Assembly: GCA_030832645.1 (NCBI GenBank)
Contig: JAURIR010000005.1
Span: 1 to 58,094, forward strand
Direction: 5' to 3'
DNA: 58,094 bases
DNA from: Chitinophagales bacterium
Lineage (GTDB): Bacteria; Bacteroidota; Bacteroidia; Chitinophagales; Chitinophagaceae
The translations under genes and the position numbers were made by a program. This document shows positions 27,599-34,326 of the stretch, one piece after another. Under the pieces are notes generated by a model, which saw nothing but the letters and a program-made list of their open reading frames with translations, was not told the origin of the DNA and ran no database searches. Each line of letters begins with the position of its first letter. The first letter of the stretch is position 1.

Positions 27599-30084
27599 TA
27601 CTCCACAATCCTCAACTTCGCATAATTCAACATGATCTTCTTCTCCCCGTTGAGATCAAATTTAATGGTAGCAATCGGATTATGTGCAGCTCCCTCCATT
27701 TTAAGTACTATTCCAAATCCGAATTTTTGGTGCTCTACTTTTTGCCCCTCACTCAAATCGGAAACATCACTCGGCTTAAAGTCAGCAGAGGGTTGATGAA
27801 GGATGGGCTTGGTTACCGAAGGAGTTGCAGGTATATACCCTGGGCGATCGGTTGTTTTTTTTGGTTGATCGAAAATTGACTTTTGTTGAATAGTGGTTGT
27901 TTGTCCCCAGCCTTTCATGCGATCAGAGGCCGACGAACTGGATTGATTCCTGAATCCACCACCTGCATACGACTTGTCGAGATGCTCTTCGGGAAGTTCA
28001 TTGATAAATCTGCTCGGATCATTTTGAACTACCTGTCCAAATTTATAACGTGTATTGGCATAACTGATCCAGAGCTTTTGTTTAGCTCTTGTAATCACTA
28101 CATAAAATAATCTTCTTTCCTCCTCCAATTCTTCGCGTGTGTTTATACTCATCGCATTAGGGAAAAGCATTTCCTCCAAGCCTACCGCAAACACACAAGA
28201 AAATTCCAATCCTTTTGCAGCATGGATTGTCATCAGCTTCACCGTATCGGCATGTTCATCTTTTTGATCTGCATCTGTAAGCAAGGTGATTTGTTGTAAA
28301 TAAGCAGACAGCAAAACATCTTCTCTTAAAGGCCTAGCAGGAATAGGTTCTTGAAGATTGTTATCAGTTGACGGTTGACTGTTAACCGTTAACTGTTCAC
28401 TGTCAACCGATCCCTCCTCCCTTCTCCCTCCTCCCTGGCTGTCTCCTCCTCCCTCTGTTTCTAACAACACTCCATCTTCATCGATCTGAGCACGATTCTG
28501 TTTATCATCCACCCACTCTTTGATGGAGTTCAATAATTCTTGTACGTTTTCGTATCGCTGAACACCCTCGGTGCTTTTATCATTGAACAATTCTTTTACC
28601 AAGCCAGTTTGCTTGCCTACATGAAAAGCAACATCGTATGCATTGCTTTTTTTCAACATGCTGGCAAAGCTTTTGATCATGAGCACAAAATTTTCAATTG
28701 CTTCTAATGTGCCTGCACGAAAACCAAATTCAGCTGCTTTTGTCAACACCTCCCACAAACTGATTTGCTTTTCGTTTGCGAATAAAATCAGTTTATCCAA
28801 ACTTGTTTTTCCAATACCTCTTACAGGATAATTGATGATACGTTTGAGTGCTTCTTCATCGCGTGGATTTACAATGATGCGCAAGTAAGCGATATAATCC
28901 TTGATTTCCTTTCGCTGATAAAAACTGATGCCGCCAAAAATGGTATAAGGAATATTCATCCTGCGCAGCGATTCTTCAAATGCACGGCTTTGTGCATTGG
29001 TTCGATACAGTATAGCAAAGTCTCTATTAAAAAAATGGTTACGCAATTTTTGTTCCTGTATGGTATCTGCCACCATTTTTCCTTCGTCGTTATCCGTCAT
29101 GGTGCGCACCAATCGAATCTTTTCGCCATCACTGTTTTCCGTCCACAACTCCTTTGGTATTTGCCCTTTATTATTAGCAATCACCTGATTCGCAACGTTC
29201 AGAATTTGTTTGGTGCTTCTATAGTTCTGTTCAAGTTTCACCACTTTTACATCGTCGTAATCTTTCTTGAACAATAAAATATTTTCGATGGTTGCACCAC
29301 GGAAAGAATAAATGGATTGTGCATCGTCACCAACCACGCATACATTCTCGTGCATTGCTCCAAGTAATTTTATGATTTCGTATTGCGCAGGATTGGTATC
29401 CTGGTACTCATCGATCATGATATAACTGAACTTGTGCTGGTATTTGTGCAATGCATCGGGGTGGTGCTTAAGAATTAGATAAAATTGAAGCAACAAATCA
29501 TCAAAGTCCATTGCTCCGTTCTTAAAACATCTTTTTGAATAGGCAGTATAGATCTGAGATATGGCAGGACGATTGGCTCTGGCATCTTCCTGTTGCAATC
29601 CAAAATCACTTGCATATTCCTCTGCTGTGATCAACGCATTTTTTGCGGCTGAAATTCGGTTGTACACCACGGATGGTTTGTACATTTTATCATCGAGATG
29701 CAGTTCATTGATAACTGTCTTTAATACACTCTTTGCGTCATCGGTATCATAAATAGTAAAACTGGATGGATACCCAATGCGAGTAGCTTCTGTTCTCAGT
29801 ATACGGGCAAATACCGAGTGAAAGGTTCCAACGTATAAGTTATTCGATTCTTGGTTGCCCAAAATTCTTTCCACTCGTTCTTTCATTTCACGAGCGGCCT
29901 TATTTGTAAACGTTAGGGCTAAAATTCTAAAGGCATCTACTCCCTGTGCCATCAAATGGGCGATGCGGGAAGTCAGCACCTTGGTTTTGCCGCTTCCGGC
30001 TCCTGCAATAATCATCAACGGACCATTCACATGCATCACGGCTTCCCGTTGCTGCGGGTTCAGCTCATCCAAGTAATTGAACAT
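27598..30084 (-). CDS. UvrD/PcrA-type ATP-dependent DNA helicase
   Basis: An 828-residue SF1A helicase with 3'-5' polarity in the family, used in nucleotide-excision and mismatch repair and in removing RecA filaments. LNPQQREAVMHVNGPLMIIAGAGSGKTKVL gives the Q-motif and Walker A (residues ~8-37). Further motifs are LALTFTNKAAREMKERV, YIMIDEYQDTNPAQYEII (Walker B), VVGDDAQSIYSFRGA, VKLEQNYRST, and LMTIHAAKGLEFSCVFAVGLEEMLFP followed by EERRLFYVVITRAKQKL. The C-terminus ends with the PcrA-type Tudor-like domain (EGQKVEHQKFGFGIVL). Between residues ~541 and 573 there is a low-complexity insert (EGGGDSQGGGRREEGS followed by VDSEQLTVNSQPSTD) encoded by a composite repeat, located between 2B and 2A domain elements. 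All helicase motifs remain intact and in frame. Confidence 0.96.
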   Translation of the reverse strand: MFNYLDELNPQQREAVMHVNGPLMIIAGAGSGKTKVLTSRIAHLMAQGVDAFRILALTFTNKAAREMKERVERILGNQESNNLYVGTFHSVFARILRTEATRIGYPSSFTIYDTDDAKSVLKTVINELHLDDKMYKPSVVYNRISAAKNALITAEEYASDFGLQQEDARANRPAISQIYTAYSKRCFKNGAMDFDDLLLQFYLILKHHPDALHKYQHKFSYIMIDEYQDTNPAQYEIIKLLGAMHENVCVVGDDAQSIYSFRGATIENILLFKKDYDDVKVVKLEQNYRSTKQILNVANQVIANNKGQIPKELWTENSDGEKIRLVRTMTDNDEGKMVADTIQEQKLRNHFFNRDFAILYRTNAQSRAFEESLRRMNIPYTIFGGISFYQRKEIKDYIAYLRIIVNPRDEEALKRIINYPVRGIGKTSLDKLILFANEKQISLWEVLTKAAEFGFRAGTLEAIENFVLMIKSFASMLKKSNAYDVAFHVGKQTGLVKELFNDKSTEGVQRYENVQELLNSIKEWVDDKQNRAQIDEDGVLLETEGGGDSQGGGRREEGSVDSEQLTVNSQPSTDNNLQEPIPARPLREDVLLSAYLQQITLLTDADQKDEHADTVKLMTIHAAKGLEFSCVFAVGLEEMLFPNAMSINTREELEEERRLFYVVITRAKQKLWISYANTRYKFGQVVQNDPSRFINELPEEHLDKSYAGGGFRNQSSSSASDRMKGWGQTTTIQQKSIFDQPKKTTDRPGYIPATPSVTKPILHQPSADFKPSDVSDLSEGQKVEHQKFGFGIVLKMEGAAHNPIATIKFDLNGEKKIMLNYAKLRIVE
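28366..28460. repeat. Composite repeat B inside uvrD: imperfect palindrome plus C/T-rich tract
   Basis: Positions 28372-28409 form a 38-bp imperfect palindrome (outer arms CGGTTGAC / GTCAACCG, 16 of 19 pairs matched). A ~50-bp pyrimidine tract of CCCTCCTCC-like units follows, ending CTCCCTCTGTTT. Order, orientation and length match repeat A at 25680-25762. The element is in frame and translated as a ~32-residue insert in the helicase. Confidence 0.8.
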
Positions 30085-30240
30085 AGATGCAATTTAATGT
30101 AAAAGCAGCTGCGGAAGGGGGGCAAACCCAACTGTTAAAATATTGTTTAAGAATAAATTGTGTTAAACCTAGTAAAGAAGCACAAGTCTATGTATGTGTT
30201 CGGGTTTATTACCCTATGAGTAACTATAAAAATGACACAC

Positions 30241-31137
30241 ATGAAAACAAAACACATTTTTTTATCGGCTCTTGCAGCTTTTGCTGTTTTTGCAATTGGA
30301 CTCAGTTCCTGCTCTAAAAATGGAATGAACCGTGCAGGTCAATTCAAAGTATTATTGACAGATGCACCGGGTGATTACATTGCCGCAAAAATTGATATTC
30401 AAAAAGTAGAAGTAAAAGTTGATACCAATCAGGAACATTCCAAAGACGATCATTTTGCTGATGGCGATCGTCACGAAGACGACCATCTGAAGAGAGGCGA
30501 TGAATATGGTGTATGGACCGATTTAAATTATACTCCTGGGGTAATTGATGTAATGAAACTTCGCAACGGTATTGATGCTAAAATTGCCGAAGGCAATATA
30601 GTAGGTACCGTAAGAAAAGTACGCATTACACTCGGCCCCAATAATACTGTTACAACCAAAGACAGTGTTGAACATCCATTGGTGTTGAAAAACGATACCG
30701 AAAATTATCTTTACATCCATCTACATGATGAACACAGAGGACATGGTCGTGGAGAAGGTGAAGGTCGTCGTGAGCATGGTGGTCCGCAAGATCTTCAAGT
30801 AACAATCGACTTGGATGTTGCCCGCTCCATCATAGAAAGCAATGGTGTATACTATCTTGCTCCTAAACTTCGTCCCTTCAATGATGAAAATTTCGCAGCC
30901 ATTGCAGGTCAAGTACTACCCACCAACATCTTTGCAGTAGTAACTGCCCTCGATGCAAGTGGGGCCGAAGTTGCCAAAGCACTTCCAAAGCCTGATGGTG
31001 ACTATAAAATCCGCGGATTGAACGATGGTACATATACCTTGAAGTTCGAAGCCACTGGTTATAAAACGCAGACCATTACTGTAACAGCTACAAAGGGTAA
31101 AGAAGTAAAAGCAACGACTGTTACACTCGTCAAGTAA
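30241..31137 (+). CDS. DUF4382 lipoprotein with His/Asp-rich segments
   Basis: About 298 residues from the ATG at 30241; an ATG 9 nt earlier is equally open. The lipoprotein signal is FLSALAAFAVFAIGLSSC. The DUF4382 domain follows: AGQFKVLLTDAPGDYIAAKIDIQKVEVKV is its typical start, and VWTDLNYTPGVIDVMKLRNG and GTVRKVRITLGPNN its core. Two His/Asp/Glu/Gly-rich loops are inserted (near residues 66-90 and 160-185, for example RHEDDHLKRGDE and EHRGHGRGEGEGRREHGG), perhaps binding metal. The C-terminal ~80 residues form a carboxypeptidase-regulatory-like beta-sandwich (YKIRGLNDGTYTLKFEATGYKTQTITV). Function of DUF4382 is unknown. The gene stands alone between the divergent uvrD and a strong terminator. 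Confidence 0.9.
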   Translation: MKTKHIFLSALAAFAVFAIGLSSCSKNGMNRAGQFKVLLTDAPGDYIAAKIDIQKVEVKVDTNQEHSKDDHFADGDRHEDDHLKRGDEYGVWTDLNYTPGVIDVMKLRNGIDAKIAEGNIVGTVRKVRITLGPNNTVTTKDSVEHPLVLKNDTENYLYIHLHDEHRGHGRGEGEGRREHGGPQDLQVTIDLDVARSIIESNGVYYLAPKLRPFNDENFAAIAGQVLPTNIFAVVTALDASGAEVAKALPKPDGDYKIRGLNDGTYTLKFEATGYKTQTITVTATKGKEVKATTVTLVK

Positions 31138-31160
31138 TTTGCAAATACCTATAGACACGC

Positions 31161-31191
31161 AAGGGGGTCGTCGAAAGACGGCCCTTTTTTT
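31161..31191 (+). terminator. Intrinsic terminator after the DUF4382 gene
   Basis: A 12-pair stem (31161-31172 with 31177-31188, some G-T pairs) closes a GAAA tetraloop and runs into a T tract. It lies 23 nt after the stop codon. The minus-strand D-aminoacylase stop codon lies within the T tract. Confidence 0.85.
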
Positions 31192-32758
31192 ATGGATGAT
31201 TTCTCAAAGCAATACCACTCTTGGTTCCATTGTGCTGGCCGTTTTCAATGACCAACTTCCCGTTCACAAAAATATATTCCATCCCAACCGTGTTCTGATG
31301 AGGATTGTCATAAACGGATAAATCTTGAATTTTTTGTTCATCAAAAATTACAATATCTGCAAACTTTCCTTCCATGATCAATCCTCTGTCTTTTAAATTG
31401 AATTTGGTTGCAGGTAGGGATGTCATTCTTCGAACAGCCTCTTCCAAACCAATTACTTTTTGATCGCGCACATATCTTGATAATACGCGCGCATTCGTTC
31501 CGAATCCGCGCGGGTGGGGCATTCCCTTCCCATCACTGATACCCGCATCTGCTGCAGGCATATTGAATGGATATTTCATAAAATACACCAGATCTTTTTC
31601 GTTCATGGTATGATAAATCATCTGTGCATTTGCTTTTGCAAGCATATCAAGAATCAGATTTGCTTCGCTGAGAAAATTTTTCTTGCCGCCTTTTTCAATA
31701 TTGATTTGTGTGATACTCTTACCACTCATCGTAGTATCTGGACCGAACCAAGCAACTACTGCAAAACTGTAATCTTTTTGTTTGTCTTTTTTCTGGGATG
31801 CCTTCATGCCATCCAATATTTTTTTACGGATGACAGGGTCTTTCATTTTCACACGCAGCGAATCCAATCCGCCTTCCAATGCCCAATCGGGTAAACGAAC
31901 AGCAAGGTTGGTGCTGCTTGCAGTGTAAGGATATTGATCAATCGTTACATCGTATCCCTGCTTTCTTGCTTCTTCCACCATGCCCAGGGTTTCGGTAGAT
32001 CTTCCCCAATTATTTTTTCCTGTTACTTTAAAATGTGAAATCTGCACAGGAATATTGGCTTCTCTCCCTATGGTCAATGCTTCGTCAATTGCTTCGTGCA
32101 CACGGTTGCCTTCGTTGCGCATATGGGTTGCATAAACGCCCCCGCTTGCTGCTGCAATTTTGGAGAGTCGTACAATTTCTTCGGTAGGTGAGTACATCCC
32201 GGGTAAATAAATGAGGCCAGTAGAGAGTCCCACTGCACCGTCTTTCATCGCTTTGCTCATCAACTCTTCCATTTTTTTCATCTCATCGGCAGTGGCTTTT
32301 CTGTTATCCAATCCCATTCCCAATCTCCGAATGGTATTATGCCCTGCGAGTGTTGCTACATTGATAGAAGTTTTTGTACTGTCGATCTTATAAAGAAATT
32401 GTGCAATATCATCTGCACCGCTTCCACAATTACCTGTAACTACAGATGTTACTCCATCATATATATAGTTCTCAGCAGTAGGTCGCTTGAATACACTCTC
32501 TTCAATATGTGCATGCACATCGATAAAACCAGGTGCAACAATATTGTTTTTAGCATCTATAATTTTTGATTGAGGGTATTTTGCAGCGAGTCCCTTTCCT
32601 ACAGCAAGTATTTTATTCTGTTGGATGGCTATATCTGCACGGTACCAACCGTTTCCAGTGCCGTCTACAATTCTTCCATTGACAATTACATAATCCGCCT
32701 GGCCTTTTGCGAATAAAAATATAAAGCCGGCTAATAGGAAAAGTAAACTCTTTTTCAT
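31190..32758 (-). CDS. Exported N-acyl-D-amino-acid deacylase (amidohydrolase)
   Basis: A 522-residue amidohydrolase of the D-aminoacylase/dihydroorotase type with a signal peptide (LLFLLAGFIFLFAKGQA). The small beta-domain start DYVIVNGRIVDGTGNGWYRADIAI is followed by the metal motif PGFIDVHAHIEES (His-Ala-His). VTSVVTGNCGSG carries the Cys that serves as a metal ligand in D-aminoacylases. QISHFKVTG and THMRNEGNRVHEAIDEAL supply further ligands and the Asp/Glu region. The C-terminal PATKFNLKDRGLIMEGKFADIVIFD returns to the beta-domain. The likely reaction is release of D-amino acids from N-acyl derivatives in the periplasm. It is divergent from the short asparaginase gene with a 57-bp gap. 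Confidence 0.9.
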   Translation of the reverse strand: MKKSLLFLLAGFIFLFAKGQADYVIVNGRIVDGTGNGWYRADIAIQQNKILAVGKGLAAKYPQSKIIDAKNNIVAPGFIDVHAHIEESVFKRPTAENYIYDGVTSVVTGNCGSGADDIAQFLYKIDSTKTSINVATLAGHNTIRRLGMGLDNRKATADEMKKMEELMSKAMKDGAVGLSTGLIYLPGMYSPTEEIVRLSKIAAASGGVYATHMRNEGNRVHEAIDEALTIGREANIPVQISHFKVTGKNNWGRSTETLGMVEEARKQGYDVTIDQYPYTASSTNLAVRLPDWALEGGLDSLRVKMKDPVIRKKILDGMKASQKKDKQKDYSFAVVAWFGPDTTMSGKSITQINIEKGGKKNFLSEANLILDMLAKANAQMIYHTMNEKDLVYFMKYPFNMPAADAGISDGKGMPHPRGFGTNARVLSRYVRDQKVIGLEEAVRRMTSLPATKFNLKDRGLIMEGKFADIVIFDEQKIQDLSVYDNPHQNTVGMEYIFVNGKLVIENGQHNGTKSGIALRNHP

Positions 32759-32815
32759 GTCACTTGTTTTAAAAATAAAAGGTAAGCATTCTTTTTAAAG
32801 TTTGTACATTAGGAC

Positions 32816-33307
32816 ATGGACATCAAGGTTTTCATCACTGGAGGAACGTTCGACAAGGAATACAATGAGCTTACGGGTGAGTTGTTTTTCAAGGAGACGC
32901 ATTTGCATGAGATGTTGCGTTTAGGAAGATCGAATATTAAACTGGATATTACCACCTTGATGATGATTGACAGTTTGGATATGCAGGATGAGCACCGCAA
33001 GATGATTGCAAAAGCCTGTGCAGATGCCAAACAAGATAAGATCATAATCACCCATGGTACCGATACCATGGCAGTGACGGCGAAATTTTTATCGGATACC
33101 ATCAAAGAAAAAACCATCGTACTGACAGGAGCGATGGTCCCTTATAAATTCGGAAGTTCCGACGGACTCTTTAATCTCGGCAGCAGCCTTGCATTTGTAC
33201 AAACCCTCCCGCATGGAGTTTATGTGGCCATGAACGGAAAGTACTTTGAGGGAAACAATGTCCGCAAGAACAAATCAACCGGCGAGTTTGAGTTGATTCA
33301 TTCATAA
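32816..33307 (+). CDS. Short asparaginase-domain protein (N-terminal half only)
   Basis: A 163-residue protein matching only the N-terminal domain of L-asparaginase/glutaminase. MDIKVFITGGTFDKEY contains the first catalytic Thr (GGT), and IITHGTDTMAVTAKFL contains the second Thr-Asp pair. VLTGAMVPYKFGSSDGLFNLGSSLAF is the usual following stretch. The Lys that completes the second triad in type II enzymes has no obvious equivalent, because the loop is about three residues shorter. The C-terminal domain (~150 residues) that completes each active site in the tetramer is absent. The stop is followed by a good terminator and no downstream coding remnant, so it looks like a real short gene rather than a recent truncation. 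Activity is uncertain. Confidence 0.85.
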   Translation: MDIKVFITGGTFDKEYNELTGELFFKETHLHEMLRLGRSNIKLDITTLMMIDSLDMQDEHRKMIAKACADAKQDKIIITHGTDTMAVTAKFLSDTIKEKTIVLTGAMVPYKFGSSDGLFNLGSSLAFVQTLPHGVYVAMNGKYFEGNNVRKNKSTGEFELIHS

Positions 33308-33320
33308 TATATTTCAAACA

Positions 33321-33350
33321 AAAAAACCAGAGATTGCTCTCTGGTTTCTT
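33321..33350. terminator. Bidirectional terminator between convergent genes
   Basis: A perfect 9-bp stem AAACCAGAG (33324-33332) / CTCTGGTTT (33339-33347) with a 6-nt loop. An A run on the left and T-rich sequence on the right let it serve both the asparaginase gene (+) and the OmpA gene (-). Confidence 0.85.
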
Positions 33351-33379
33351 GTAATGGGTTAGTAAGTAAGTAGGGTGCG

Positions 33380-34261
33380 TTATTTTCTCTCCAATAATTT
33401 GAAGAACTGATCCAATTGAGGAAGAACAACGATACGTGTTCTGCGGTTTCTTGCTTTGCCTTCTGTAGTTGAGTTGTCTGCAATAGGCTTGTATTCAGAG
33501 CGACCAGCAGCAACCAATTGAGCAGGATTCAAACCGTATTGCTTTTGCAACAATCGTACGATAGTAGTTGCGCGCTTCACAGAAAGATCCCAGTTATCTT
33601 GCATCAAATCATTGCTACCATTCATGGTTACATTGTCTGTATGACCTTCTACCATGTATTCCAAATCAGGTTGTGCTTTCAATACAGTAGCAACTTTGCT
33701 CAATACAACTTTCGCTTTGTCGCTAACATCAAAACTTCCTGTTTTGAACAATACTTTATCAGAAATATCTACATATACAACTCCTTTGTCTACTTTGATG
33801 TTTACATCCTGATCAGCCAAATCTCCCAAAGCACCTTTCAAGTTCATCACCAAGGCCATGTTCAATGAATCTTTTCTTGCAGCAGCCTGCTGAATAGATT
33901 GGATGTAGGAGTCTTTGGCACCAATGTTGTCCAACGACTTCTTGATGCTCTCCGCTTGAGAAGAAGAAATAACAGACAAATCTTCCAGTTGCTTCAAAGC
34001 AACGTTGTTGTTTTTCTTCAACATGTCAACTTGATCTTTCAAAGAGGCAATCTGTGCTTCTCTCTGCGCATCGGCAATTGCACGCTGACGATCTGCTTCC
34101 GCTTTTTCATCTTTACATGCTCTTGTTTCCTTTTGAGATGCTACCAATTCATTGTTCAAGGAAGCATACTTGTCGTTCAATGCCTGATATTTCTTGGTAC
34201 TTACGCAAGAAAATAAAGTACCTACCAATAATAAAGGCAATACAAAATTTTTAGTTTTCAT
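33380..34261 (-). CDS. OmpA-family lipoprotein (Pal/MotB-like C-terminus)
   Basis: A 293-residue lipoprotein. The signal LPLLLVGTLFSC ends in a lipobox-like LFSC. A long alpha-helical, probably coiled-coil region (residues ~25-135, LNNELVASQKETRACKDEKAEADRQRA and similar) leads to the OmpA-like peptidoglycan-binding domain: YMVEGHTDNVTMNGSNDLMQDNWDLSVKRATTIVRLL near 205 and VAAGRSEYKPIADNSTTEGKARNRRTRIVV near 250. The conserved Asp (HTDN) and Arg (NRRTRI) that bind diaminopimelate are present. It should tether the outer membrane to peptidoglycan. It has its own promoter (34294-34326) and terminator, so it is monocistronic. Confidence 0.94.
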   Translation of the reverse strand: MKTKNFVLPLLLVGTLFSCVSTKKYQALNDKYASLNNELVASQKETRACKDEKAEADRQRAIADAQREAQIASLKDQVDMLKKNNNVALKQLEDLSVISSSQAESIKKSLDNIGAKDSYIQSIQQAAARKDSLNMALVMNLKGALGDLADQDVNIKVDKGVVYVDISDKVLFKTGSFDVSDKAKVVLSKVATVLKAQPDLEYMVEGHTDNVTMNGSNDLMQDNWDLSVKRATTIVRLLQKQYGLNPAQLVAAGRSEYKPIADNSTTEGKARNRRTRIVVLPQLDQFFKLLERK

Positions 34262-34293
34262 TGTTAGTTTCTTTTTAAAGAATTGACGTTACG

Positions 34294-34326
34294 CAAATAT
34301 AATGGCTTATTTTTCATCTTCATCAA
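34294..34326 (-). promoter_or_regulatory. Promoter of the OmpA-family lipoprotein gene
   Basis: On the minus strand TATATTTG (complement of 34294-34301) matches the -7 consensus TAnnTTTG. TTG (complement of 34324-34326) lies 22 nt further upstream. The -7 element is 33 nt before the ATG. The -33 element lies within the 3' end of the upstream phosphoesterase gene. Confidence 0.5.

Noticed and set aside
25680-28460. CRISPR array
   Set aside because: The repeats are three copies with different palindromes, irregular spacing and coding overlap, with no uniform spacers and no cas genes.
32816-33307. Asparaginase pseudogene by frameshift
   Set aside because: No C-terminal asparaginase sequence is found downstream in any frame before the terminator at 33321, so a frameshift is not supported.
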